The position numbers and the translations under genes were made by a program. Positions 36,840 through 46,166 of a stretch of 64,000 nucleotides of DNA are shown piece after piece. Each line of letters starts with the position of its first letter. The first letter of the stretch is position 1. This stretch comes from Mangrovivirga cuniculi. GTDB lineage: Bacteria; Bacteroidota; Bacteroidia; Cytophagales; Cyclobacteriaceae. The notes under the pieces are model-generated. The model was given only the letters and a program-made list of their open reading frames with translations, searched no databases and was not told the origin of the DNA. The stretch is from NCBI RefSeq assembly GCF_005166025.1, contig NZ_CP028923.1, positions 3,908,001-3,972,000 on the forward strand, written 5' to 3'.

Positions 36840-38197
36840 TGATTTTTAATGAGTGTTAAACCTCTCGGACTTGAAAGTGATCCGGCAAGTGTCTCAACAT
36901 TTTCACCGGAAAGATCAGCAGCTCCAATCAAACCACTATCCCTGTTCGTCCAGTAAATTTTACCAGTACTGACATCAACAGAAATGCCATAGACCCTGTC
37001 AGCTGCATCCAGCAAATTAATCGCCCAGCCTTCTTCAACATTACCACCAAGGTCAGCACGCTTAATTGCTCCAGCATCCTGGTCATGGAAATAAATCATT
37101 CCATTGGTCTTGTCGATACCAATCCCGATTCCACCCATTTCCGGAATAATTTGTTCTACAGAAGATCCGTCATACGAAATTTTCAAAATTCCGTCGAGTA
37201 CCGGATCATTGAGATATACATTGCCATCGTAAACAGATATGCCTTCAGGATATTCAAACCCATCCAGATAGGTGGCGATTGTTTGAACATCGCTTCCATC
37301 AAGATTAGCTCGTTTCACATCTCCGGTAGAAAAATCAGTCCAGAATATATACCCGGCATTTCCATCTACATCAATCAGCCATGGTTCCGTTAAACCGGTT
37401 ACCAGTTCTTCCAGTCCGCTTCCATCAGGATTTAGTCTCCATATTTTATTAACAGATTCATCAATGTTATCCGCGTCGGTGATATATACCATTCCATCCA
37501 CCGTATTAAAAGATATACCCACACCCCAACCTGGCATCTCTACAAGGTCCTGGGTGATCACATCTGACCCAAGTAAAGTTCTTCGGAGGAAAAAATCAGA
37601 TGGATCCATAAAATAGAGCTCATCAGGCCTTGTGCGGATCGTAATATCCTGCGAATATTCTGAAGCGCCATCCTCATTTGTTGCTATAAGAGTTACAGTA
37701 TAAATACCTGGCTGTGCATATTTATGCACCGGATTCACATCAGTTGAGGTTGCCCCATCTCCGAAGTCCCATTCATATGTCACTCCATCTTCAGAAGTAT
37801 TATTAAATACCACATCGCTATCGGCAATCAACCTGTCAATATTCTCTACTTCAAATGAAGCAATTGGCAATATTCCTGCGATTGTTATTGCCTGTTCAAG
37901 TTTACTCGACCCGGCTTCGTTTTGAACCACTAATGTTAATGTGTATGATCCTTCAGTAGAATAGGAAAATGAAGGAGACTCACCATATATCAGTTCACCA
38001 TTACCCAAAGACCATTGGTAAGTTGCTCCATTCTCTGAGGTATTGGTCGGCGTAATTACTTCTCTTGCCTTAAATGTTGTGGAAGGCAAGGTAAAACCTG
38101 CTTCCGGAGCCGGAATGTTTTCTTCATCATCACACGAAGTGAAAACAAAAAGAAATGTCAGCACCAGAAGACTATATATTTTAAAATATTTCATCAT
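36836..38197 (-). CDS. PKD-domain and beta-propeller lipoprotein (first copy)
   Basis: A lipoprotein of 453 residues (lipobox FVFTSC). Two PKD domains lie at about 30-110 and 115-195 (YQWSLGNGELIYGES; YEWDFGDGATSTDVN), followed by a YWTD-like propeller (DGMVYITDADN, AGYIFWTDFSTGDVKRANLDG in part, GKIYWTNRDSGLIGAADL). It is a paralogue of the next gene, with one more PKD domain. It starts 11 nt after susD, so it is in the susC-susD operon. Surface glycan or peptide binding is likely; the ligand is unknown. Confidence 0.82.
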   Translation of the reverse strand: MMKYFKIYSLLVLTFLFVFTSCDDEENIPAPEAGFTLPSTTFKAREVITPTNTSENGATYQWSLGNGELIYGESPSFSYSTEGSYTLTLVVQNEAGSSKLEQAITIAGILPIASFEVENIDRLIADSDVVFNNTSEDGVTYEWDFGDGATSTDVNPVHKYAQPGIYTVTLIATNEDGASEYSQDITIRTRPDELYFMDPSDFFLRRTLLGSDVITQDLVEMPGWGVGISFNTVDGMVYITDADNIDESVNKIWRLNPDGSGLEELVTGLTEPWLIDVDGNAGYIFWTDFSTGDVKRANLDGSDVQTIATYLDGFEYPEGISVYDGNVYLNDPVLDGILKISYDGSSVEQIIPEMGGIGIGIDKTNGMIYFHDQDAGAIKRADLGGNVEEGWAINLLDAADRVYGISVDVSTGKIYWTNRDSGLIGAADLSGENVETLAGSLSSPRGLTLIKNQ

Positions 38198-38208
38198 ATC
38201 TTCTAATT

Positions 38209-39543
38209 TTAATATCCCGGATTTTGAAAAATAGCCTGATCATCAGTGATGTTTAATTCTCTCAATGGAATCGGGTAAATTCTTCTGAAGGCTTCACGAT
38301 TAAGCACTTCTCCGAGCTTATCCAGCCTTGACAGATAATACCAGTAAACTCCCTCTGCAGGAAATTCAAGCCTTGCTTCCCTGGTCAGAACATCATTGAA
38401 ATCTTGTAATGAATTAACTGAAGAGGCATCAATCGGTCCCAGTCCAGCTCTGGCTCTCAAAACATTGATATCCGGAAGGCCAGTCGTCGGACCATTATTT
38501 CTTGAAGCTGCCTCAGCCCTGATCAGGTACATTTCTGCCAGTCTAATAACAAAGGCATTTCCCTCTCCATTATCCTGATTAGTTCCGTATTTCGTGCATC
38601 GGAAAAAGTTTCCGATATTTTCTATCAGTAAACCTCTCTCATCATTACTCTGATACATTTCAGCAGCTTCATCGGTCATTACGATCTCTGCTTCTGTACC
38701 AAACATTAAAAAGGTATAATTACTAAAATCCTGCTGAGTGAAATCCACCTCAAAAATAGATTCTGATGTGCCTTCAGAAAATATATCTACATAATCATCC
38801 TGTAAATCATAATCGAAGTTTTCGATCACATCATTAGCATAATAAAACGCAGAATCGTATTCACCTTTATACAATTTGACTCTGGCCATAAGTGCTTCAG
38901 CTGCCCCTTTATTTGCAAAAATAGGATCACCTGAGGCTGGCAGCCTGTCAATTGCTTTAAATAAATCACTTTCAATTAATGCGTAGGCATCCGCTACATT
39001 AGATCTTGGCGTCACAATGGGTGCAGTTGCTACTTCAGTTGGAAGTGGAATACCATATTCACTGGTATTATCCCAGTACTCTCCCCATTGTCTTAATAAT
39101 TCAAAATGTGCCAAAGCCCGACTAAAATGAGCAGTACCGGTAAACTCGGCTTCTTCACTCTCTGAAACATCATTCAATTCGGGTACTTTAACAATAATGT
39201 TATTAGCATTATTGACAATACTATACCAGGCGATCCAGCTATCTTCAACATGAAAATTGGCTGAGGGAACAATCCCTGAACCTAATTCCTGCCAGACAGC
39301 TTGAAACTTAACAGCCTTCATGTTTTTGGCCATTAATTCAGTAGCATATACAGCATCAGAACCATAAAGGCTCCCGTCTTGCATTTCATTATACAATCCA
39401 ACTACTGCAGCTTCAGCTGATACTCTGTCAACTATAGCCTCATCCGTAGGTATTGTATTTGGCAATTCCTGATCCAGCAAATCACAGCCGGAAAAGGTAA
39501 ATATTGCTGTTAGTGTATATATTAATTTCTTCATGGTCTTCAT
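38209..39543 (-). CDS. SusD/RagB-family surface binding lipoprotein
   Basis: A protein of 444 residues with a lipoprotein signal (TFSGC) and the helical repeat fold of SusD. Typical parts are AEAAVVGLYNEMQDG near the start, HFSRALAHFELLRQWGEYW, and the C-terminal LTREARLEFPAEGVYWYYLSR and YPIPLRELN. It forms the lid of the SusC channel. SusD relatives also serve peptides (RagB of Porphyromonas), which fits the peptidases in this cluster. It lies 1 nt after susC. Confidence 0.92.
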   Translation of the reverse strand: MKTMKKLIYTLTAIFTFSGCDLLDQELPNTIPTDEAIVDRVSAEAAVVGLYNEMQDGSLYGSDAVYATELMAKNMKAVKFQAVWQELGSGIVPSANFHVEDSWIAWYSIVNNANNIIVKVPELNDVSESEEAEFTGTAHFSRALAHFELLRQWGEYWDNTSEYGIPLPTEVATAPIVTPRSNVADAYALIESDLFKAIDRLPASGDPIFANKGAAEALMARVKLYKGEYDSAFYYANDVIENFDYDLQDDYVDIFSEGTSESIFEVDFTQQDFSNYTFLMFGTEAEIVMTDEAAEMYQSNDERGLLIENIGNFFRCTKYGTNQDNGEGNAFVIRLAEMYLIRAEAASRNNGPTTGLPDINVLRARAGLGPIDASSVNSLQDFNDVLTREARLEFPAEGVYWYYLSRLDKLGEVLNREAFRRIYPIPLRELNITDDQAIFQNPGY

Positions 39544-39544
39544 A

Positions 39545-42500
39545 TTATAATCCTATATTTAAACCGATTGTAATCGTTCTGGCTTGTCCCAGCGTACCGA
39601 AGTCCTCACCCTGAAGAGTATTCAAAGAACCATCAGAAGCAGTATTAGTACTTACCTCCGGGTCAAAACCTAAATAATTCGTGAACGTGAGTAAGTTTTG
39701 AGCCTGACCATATATTGTCAGTGACTGCAGATTCAGTTTTTCAAGACTTTCAGTAGGGAAAGTGTATCCCAGTCTCACGTTTTTAAGTCTCAGGTAACTA
39801 CCATCTTCCAGGTATTGAGTTGAGAACCTCTGAAATTGTGCTTCCGGAGAAAACTCATCCGCATGACTTGGTCTTGGAATATCTGTTATATCTCCAGGCT
39901 CTTTCCAGTAATCCAGAGATCGGGCATTTTGATTACCAAATGGTAAACCGCCTTTCAGCGTGCCGTAATTTTCAAAAGCATATCTGCTTTGGTTGAATAT
40001 CTCGTTTCCATGCTGGAACTGGAAGAAAATACTTAGGTTCCATCCTTTATAACTAAAGTTATTGGTAAATCCACCGTAATAGTCAGGCTGTGCATTTCCA
40101 GCTACTACCCTGTCATCAAGATTGATTATACCATCGCTGTTTGCATCCAGAAATACTGCATCTCCGGTCTGTGGATCCACACCCAGAAATTTTATCAGAT
40201 AAAAAGTGCTTAGCGGCTCTCCTTCTTTAAGGATGAAGTTTCGACTTAAGATTTCTCCATCATTGATCACATCGATTACCTCATTCTCTAACCAGGTAAT
40301 GTTAAACGAAGAAGTCCACCTGAAGTCTCCACTTTCCACATTGATGGTATTAAGCGATAATTCAACCCCTTCATTAATAATATTTCCGTTATTAGATATT
40401 AAAGAACGGAATCCTGTAGATCCCGGAATATCTGCATTCAAGAGCAAACCATCTGTGTCCTTCTTAAAATAATCTGCAGTCACTTCAAGTCGGTTATTAA
40501 AAAATCCAATGTCTATTCCTATATCAGACTGGACTGTTTTCTCCCAGGTAAGATCAGGATTACCAAGCTGAAGTGCTGAAGTACCTCCCTGCCCGGCATA
40601 ACCGGCAGAACTTCGGTATGTTGCTTGTGCAATGGTACTACCAATTGACTGGTTACCAATTGCTCCATAAGACCCGCGTAACTTTAAAGTAGTAAGGAAT
40701 GAATCGTCAGGGAAGAATGATTCATTATGCACATTCCAGCCTACAGAACCTGAAGGGAAAAATCCGAATTTATTATTCTCACCAAATCTACTTGAGCCAT
40801 CAGCCCTACCTGTAAAGGTAAAGGTATATCGATTATCGTAAGTATAATTCAATCGAGCCAGGTAAGATACCAATCCAAACCTGAAACCTCCGTCTGAAGC
40901 ATTAGTTATCTGACCTGCTGCTGCAGTTGAAATAACCTGGTTGGTTGAATACCCCGAAGCATCAATTACTGAAAATTCTTCTACCGATTCCTGAAAAGTA
41001 ATACCAACTAAAGCATCAAAGAAATGATCATCGTTAAACGTATTAGTATATTTCAGAGTGTTTTCATTAATCCAGCTCGAAGACTCAAAAGTACCATATG
41101 TACCCAGACCGATATCTGTCTGATTATAACCTTTTGGAACAAAACCCCGGTCTATCAGAGAATTATAATCCAGACCTCCACTTGATTTAAATGTCAAATT
41201 TGGTGTAATGTACCACTCCAGGCTAAGTGAAGACTGCAATCTGGAGTTTTTAGAAGTGTTTACATATTCCTGAGCGATCAGTAGCGGATTTTCAAGTGCC
41301 CACCAGCTATAAGTATCAAAAGGATTTATGTATACTCCATTTTCATCTACTAATGGGAATCTGGGATCCCATGCCTGAGCATTTACAATAACTCCATATT
41401 CATCATTCTCGCCAATTGTTCTATCGTGAAAACCCCTGGCAAGAAATGTCGTTGTTGAGATCTTCACTTTATCATTAGGGCTATAGTCAACGTTAATTCT
41501 TCCGGAAATTCTTTCATAGCCTTGCCCCACCTGGATACCTTTTTGATTGAAGTAATTACCAGACAGGTAATAATTGAATTTTTCAGTTCCGCCTGAATAA
41601 CTGATATCTGCGTTATTTATAGTACCTGTTCGAAGGACTTCATCATAAACATCATAGTTTGGAAGATTTGGGTCGTTTGGATCTCCCAGGATTTCATTCC
41701 AATAGTTTTCTCCTAATCCATCAAATTCAGCAGCTGCATTTAAGAATCCTATCCACTCAGACGAAGACATCATATCAGGGACATTAGTTGCCTCTGAGAA
41801 GCCGGCATAATATCCAATATTTAATTTATCACGACCAGCTGATCCTCTTTTAGTAGTAATCAAAATCACACCATTCGCTCCTCTTGATCCATAAATGGCC
41901 GCTGCCGAGGCATCTTTTAATATAGTTACCGACTCAATATCATTTGGGTTTAATTCAGCCAGTGGGTTTATCGGCTGAATATTGCTGCTTAGTACTGAGT
42001 TATTTTTCACTTCAACTGGTATCCCATCAATTATAAACAAAGGCTGCGAAGAAGCTGAGATAGAAGTTGCTCCTCTGATATTGATGTTCGTTTGTCCTCC
42101 GGGAGTACCGGATGGTGAAGAAATATTTAATCCTGAAGCCCGACCCTGAATTGCAGCGTCAAAACTACTGGTTGGAATGTCATTGAATTCAGATTGATCA
42201 ATCGTCGATACGGAAGAAGAAATATCCTGCTTCTTTTGAGTACCATACCCTACGACTACCACTTCTTTGAGTGACTGAATATCAGAAATTAGCTCTACAT
42301 TAATCTGAGTACGTCCATTTACCGGGACTTCTTCAGATTCAAAACCAACACTGGAAAAAACCAGTACTGAATCTCCTTCTTGTAATTGAAGATTATAATC
42401 ACCTTCAAAATTTGTAGTGGTTCCTCTCGAAGTACCTTTTACCAGCACGTTCGTGCCTGGTACTGGTTCTCCTGACTGAAAGTCTGTGACTTTACCTTTG

Positions 42501-42577
42501 ACTACCTGCTGCGCCTGAACTGATACAGCAGAGAATCCTGATAAGAGCAACAGACAAAATAGTCCTAATTGCTTCAT
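39545..42577 (-). CDS. SusC/RagA-family TonB-linked outer-membrane transporter
   Basis: A protein of 1010 residues. It has a signal peptide (SVQAQQ), a carboxypeptidase-regulatory domain (about 25-105, GTNVLVKGTSRGTTTNFEG), a plug starting at KEVVVVGYGTQKKQD with IDGIPVE and AAAIYGSRGANGVILITTK, and a 22-strand-type barrel to the end (TITIGLNIGL). It imports large ligands with SusD. The 204-nt region upstream holds one of three copies of a shared palindrome (42680-42702), 102 nt before the ATG. It heads the operon with susD and the propeller lipoproteins. Confidence 0.94.
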   Translation of the reverse strand: MKQLGLFCLLLLSGFSAVSVQAQQVVKGKVTDFQSGEPVPGTNVLVKGTSRGTTTNFEGDYNLQLQEGDSVLVFSSVGFESEEVPVNGRTQINVELISDIQSLKEVVVVGYGTQKKQDISSSVSTIDQSEFNDIPTSSFDAAIQGRASGLNISSPSGTPGGQTNINIRGATSISASSQPLFIIDGIPVEVKNNSVLSSNIQPINPLAELNPNDIESVTILKDASAAAIYGSRGANGVILITTKRGSAGRDKLNIGYYAGFSEATNVPDMMSSSEWIGFLNAAAEFDGLGENYWNEILGDPNDPNLPNYDVYDEVLRTGTINNADISYSGGTEKFNYYLSGNYFNQKGIQVGQGYERISGRINVDYSPNDKVKISTTTFLARGFHDRTIGENDEYGVIVNAQAWDPRFPLVDENGVYINPFDTYSWWALENPLLIAQEYVNTSKNSRLQSSLSLEWYITPNLTFKSSGGLDYNSLIDRGFVPKGYNQTDIGLGTYGTFESSSWINENTLKYTNTFNDDHFFDALVGITFQESVEEFSVIDASGYSTNQVISTAAAGQITNASDGGFRFGLVSYLARLNYTYDNRYTFTFTGRADGSSRFGENNKFGFFPSGSVGWNVHNESFFPDDSFLTTLKLRGSYGAIGNQSIGSTIAQATYRSSAGYAGQGGTSALQLGNPDLTWEKTVQSDIGIDIGFFNNRLEVTADYFKKDTDGLLLNADIPGSTGFRSLISNNGNIINEGVELSLNTINVESGDFRWTSSFNITWLENEVIDVINDGEILSRNFILKEGEPLSTFYLIKFLGVDPQTGDAVFLDANSDGIINLDDRVVAGNAQPDYYGGFTNNFSYKGWNLSIFFQFQHGNEIFNQSRYAFENYGTLKGGLPFGNQNARSLDYWKEPGDITDIPRPSHADEFSPEAQFQRFSTQYLEDGSYLRLKNVRLGYTFPTESLEKLNLQSLTIYGQAQNLLTFTNYLGFDPEVSTNTASDGSLNTLQGEDFGTLGQARTITIGLNIGL

Positions 42578-42679
42578 AAGGTTATTGTTTAGGTTTTAAT
42601 TACGTTAAGTATTTAATAATATATGCTTGATACAGACCTGGAATGGTCAATATCAAATGGTTGATTTTCAGGGATATGT

Positions 42680-42702
42680 TAACAGTCAAAGATTGGCTGT
42701 AA
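42680..42702 (-). promoter_or_regulatory. Palindromic operator upstream of susC (copy 2 of 3)
   Basis: Read on the minus strand, the left arm TTACAGCCAA and right arm TTGACTGTTA flank TCT, identical over all 23 bases to the site at 3358-3380. It lies 102 nt before the susC start. No regulator gene is seen nearby. Confidence 0.7.
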
Positions 42703-42781
42703 TCCCATCTGTTGCAAAGACTTGGCAGCCTGCACAGGTATCTCTCTAGAACCGATATTTATAATATTCGAATTCAAAGCT

Positions 42782-44784
42782 TTATTTAAATAGGAATTTG
42801 CTTCTTAAAATAACATTATTTTCAATATCTGTCAATAACACTAGCACAATAGTATGAGATTTTTCTTGTAATATGACTCTATCTCTTCTGCTTGCATTAG
42901 TTTTTATCAACTCCTGACCTGAAATTGAATAGACACTTATATTTAAGTGGTCGTAATTACCGGAATCGAACCACAGAGAATTTCCATCCTGAAATAATTT
43001 CACTCCTGTAATTACATCATTAATTCCAGTTACCGGATTTTCATTATTTTCCCATCCAAGATCTTCAGGTTCTCTATTGATGAATTCTCCTACCTGAACG
43101 ATATAATTTTCATCAGCGAAAGAATAGGAGCCCTCGTTAAATCCAACTATCTGGCGAGTCAACCCGTTTGCATCATTTCCAAATATCACGTTACTATATT
43201 CCGTAGCCATATTATGAAAAACAATACCCGGAACACTGCCATGTACAGTTAAACTAGCTTCTTGATCCGACCCGTATACTTTAAGATAGGTTTCATCCTG
43301 TAAAAAGATTGAATTGCTCAGGCCATATTTCATTGCCGCCCAATGTCCGGCAGAAGTCTTATTTTCATAAAAATCTGTTGAAAAAGCATAGGTATCTGCA
43401 ATTACTATCGTAGAAGATATGAAATTGAAACCATCGCTAAACTGAAGAGAACCAGAAAAGGACGCTAAAGGATCGTCCTCACAATTAATGCAATACTTTT
43501 GGCCAATAGCGTTTGCGGTAGAGCCTACAGCTGCTATAGTAATACCGGCATTATTAATCGCTCTTTGAAGTAACTGACCTGTCTGGCCTGAAGCAAAATC
43601 ATCCAATTCTTCCGGACTGACATTAAATATTATAAAATGACCGGCTTGCCTGATCTTATTTCTAAGCTCTACCTGCAATGCACTATTACTGGTTTCACTA
43701 AGCTCAATCCACGTAATCTCGGATTCAAAAGAGTTTCTTAAATCATTTACTAAAACTCCTGCTTCCGAATCTCCGGGATTGCTGATCAAAATTACACTGT
43801 CCGCACCGGTAAAGAAATCTGTAAACAATGGACCCATTTGGCTATACTCAGTTTGCTGCTGTGCAAATATTGTCTTATCCAGATTACTTTCACTTACAGT
43901 TAAAGCCTCTTCGTATTGTGGCCTTGTGGTTAAATCATCTAAATTGACTGATTGCCCGTCTATAATAGAAAAGGTTTTAACTCCTCCACCTACAAGCTGG
44001 TCATTAATAATTTGTGGATCTGAGTTTTCAAAATAATAGAAATGTGCTCCTCCTGTACCGTACGAAGTTGCAATATTATTTTCATCAATTGCTAAAGCCG
44101 TTTGATCATCGACACCGATGCCTTTAATCAATTGCTGGTGATCACTATAGTATCGGGCGATAAAATGAATTAAACGAGTAAATCTTCCTCTTTCAGAAAA
44201 ATGAGTATCAAAAATATATCCTGGTTTAAAAGGCAGGAAGTCGCTTTTCAATGTTATATCTGAAAGATTTATATTTTCGAGAGTCTGATCCGGGTAAATG
44301 CCGGATCCTTCAGCAGTATAATCTACCCCTCCTAAAATAGCCATTCCAGCACTTGTGCCACAAATCACACCACCCTGTTATAAACAGAAAGAATAGCTTC
44401 ATCAACTTTAGTACCTTTATATTCCTGGTAGTAAATCGATTGGTCACCACCTTTGATAAAAATAACATCTGCATCTAGGAGAAGATTATAAACAGCATCT
44501 GTTTGGGCCGAATTTCTATCCGGCACAGAAACGTTATATGATTCGACAGCACCTAGAGAATTGAAATAATCAGGAAGCCATTCAGATGGATTCTGATCAT
44601 AAGTTAAAATAGCTACTTTTTTATTTTCACTATTATCTATTGCCCATTGGTAAGGTGTATTACTCCATCCCCAGGATTGATCTTTCTCTGATCCTCCTCC
44701 GATAAGAAGTAATTTCCCCTGACCTTTTAAATCAGAAAGGCCTAATACCACTAAGCAAATTAAAAATGGAAATATAGATTTCAT
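42782..44784 (-). CDS. Secreted cyanophycinase-like S51 peptidase with T9SS tail, one frame break
   Basis: A protein of 667 residues after repair. A signal peptide (LSDLKGQ) precedes an S51 domain: LLLIGGGSEKDQSWG, DVIFIKGGDQSIYYQ, nucleophile in VICGTSAGMAILG, DTHFSERGRFTRLI and GIGVDDQTALAI, where cyanophycinase has Glu in place of the second Asp. The frame breaks in the C run at 44373-44375; one added base gives NRGGVICGTSAGM. A second, similar domain follows (about 245-480) with AAVGSTANAIG at the place of the nucleophile motif, so it is probably inactive. The end (VYSISGQELIK, SKFLFK) looks like a type A T9SS sorting tail. An operator lies 58 nt upstream. Confidence 0.82.
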
Positions 44785-44842
44785 TTAAGTTAACACATAG
44801 ATAAGTTCTAATTATATTCGATATGAAACAAATAGAACGTGC

Positions 44843-44865
44843 TAACAATCAAAGACGGGCTGTAA
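44843..44865 (-). promoter_or_regulatory. Palindromic operator upstream of the secreted cyanophycinase (copy 3 of 3)
   Basis: On the minus strand the arms are TTACAGCCCG and TTGATTGTTA around TCT; 20 of 23 bases match the copies at 3358 and 42680. It lies 58 nt before the start codon of the peptidase gene. Confidence 0.65.
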
Positions 44866-44875
44866 ATTACGAAGG

Positions 44876-44902
44876 CTTATCGGCTTAAAAGCACCCGATA
44901 AG
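44876..44902. repeat. Inverted repeat beside the third operator copy
   Basis: CTTATCGG (44876-44883) and CCGATAAG (44895-44902) are a perfect 8-bp inverted repeat with an 11-nt spacer, 10 nt upstream of the operator on the minus strand. It may be a second protein site. The rest of 44785-45053 is AT-rich and shows no gene. Confidence 0.4.
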
Positions 44903-45053
44903 TCACGAAGTTTTGGATTAATATGTTCGTAATTCACTTTCATTGATTCCAATATTAATAAAAAATCAATTTTTAAACAAAAATAAATTTTAAAGAAAAT
45001 ATTGTCAACGAATAATAATCAGATAAAATACGGTGTCAAAATATGCCTAAAAC

Positions 45054-45077
45054 AAAAAAAGCACCTGTAAAAGGTGC
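45054..45077 (-). terminator. Terminator after the A-type Fe-S carrier gene
   Basis: GCACCT (45061-45066) and AGGTGC (45072-45077) form the stem; on the minus strand it is followed by seven T (45060-45054). It lies 30 nt after the gene end. Confidence 0.8.
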
Positions 45078-45107
45078 ATTTAATAATATTTTATTTTATG
45101 ATCTTAT

Positions 45108-45434
45108 TTATACTGCAAAACTTTCTCCGCATCCACATGTACGAGTAGCATTAGGATTGACAAACTGGAATCCCTTTCCATTTAGTCCGTCGCTAAATTC
45201 AAGTGTTGTACCGGCCAGATAAAGTAAGCTCTTCTTATCAACTAACACCTTAATCCCTTTATCTTCAAATACCTGATCTGAGTCCTGTATATTTTCGTCA
45301 AAATCCAGGTCATACATTAATCCGGAGCAACCGCCTCCTTTTACAGATACTCTCACATGGTGATTTTCCGTCAGGCCGTCTTCAGCACGGAGAACATCTA
45401 TTCGGTCTTTTGCTTTATCTGAAATTTGAATCAT
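45108..45434 (-). CDS. A-type iron-sulphur cluster carrier (HesB/IscA/ErpA family)
   Basis: A protein of 108 residues. The three conserved Cys that bind the cluster are in GGGCSGLMY and the C-terminal TRTCGCGESF. It delivers Fe-S clusters to apo-proteins in the cytoplasm. The gene is alone with its own terminator and is divergent from the epimerase gene. Confidence 0.93.
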   Translation of the reverse strand: MIQISDKAKDRIDVLRAEDGLTENHHVRVSVKGGGCSGLMYDLDFDENIQDSDQVFEDKGIKVLVDKKSLLYLAGTTLEFSDGLNGKGFQFVNPNATRTCGCGESFAV

Positions 45435-45550
45435 AATTCCTCTACCTTTTTATCTGTAACATAAATACGCTTAAATTGCGCATATGTTTTCCCTTTTTGG
45501 GATTTAATACAAAAATAACACTTGAAATACCATAAAAACAACTTTAACTG

Positions 45551-45955
45551 ATGATAGATAAAATTGAACACCTGGGTATAGCTGTTAAAGACCTGAAAAC
45601 AGCATCTGAAACTTATGAAAAACTGTTAGGTATCAAACCCTATAAAGAAGAAAAAGTCGAATCTGAAGGTGTTACTACCTTATTTTTTCAAACGGGTGAA
45701 TCTAAGATCGAATTACTGGAAGCTTCACATGAAAACAGTCCGATAAATAAGTTTATCGAGAAAAAAGGAGAAGGCATCCACCATATCGCTTTTGCTGTAA
45801 AAGACATCAAAGCTGAAATGGATAGACTTAGATCCGAAGGATTTAAATTATTGAATGAAGAACCTAAAAAGGGTGCCGACAACAAACTGATTTGTTTCGT
45901 TCATCCAAAAGACAATCATGGAGTCCTGATCGAATTATGTCAGGATGCAGAATAA
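45551..45955 (+). CDS. mce: Methylmalonyl-CoA epimerase
   Basis: A VOC-fold enzyme of 134 residues that converts (2S)- to (2R)-methylmalonyl-CoA in propionate metabolism. Typical parts are IEHLGIAVKDLKTASETYEK, SKIELLEA with a metal-ligand Glu, GEGIHHIAFAVKDI with the ligand His, and HGVLIELCQ. It has the usual length. Its stop codon abuts that of the small lipoprotein gene on the other strand. Confidence 0.92.
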   Translation: MIDKIEHLGIAVKDLKTASETYEKLLGIKPYKEEKVESEGVTTLFFQTGESKIELLEASHENSPINKFIEKKGEGIHHIAFAVKDIKAEMDRLRSEGFKLLNEEPKKGADNKLICFVHPKDNHGVLIELCQDAE

Positions 45956-46111
45956 TCAGTTACCGTAATAATCCTTCTGGTTATAGAGGGTTTTTTCATA
46001 TCGCTTCTGCTTCTTTTTACCCTCTGCAGTTTTGTAATATGGCTTAGGTCCGCATGAAGCGAAAAAACCAACAACAAACAATAATAATACAACTGCTTTA
46101 AAAATCTTCAT
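45956..46111 (-). CDS. Small lipoprotein, 51 residues
   Basis: A short gene between mce and thiL. The N-terminus MKIFKAVVLLLFVVGFFASC is a complete lipoprotein signal with lipobox FFASC followed by Gly, so the mature part is only 32 residues, basic and rich in Lys and Tyr (GPKPYYKTAEGKKKQKRYEK). The ATG is at 46111 and the stop is at 45956-45958. I take it as real because of the complete signal. Function unknown. Confidence 0.72.
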   Translation of the reverse strand: MKIFKAVVLLLFVVGFFASCGPKPYYKTAEGKKKQKRYEKTLYNQKDYYGN

Positions 46112-46166
46112 ATCAAGCTGGTTTAAACTTTAATAGATGCAATTTAAAGATAGTATTAAATAATTG

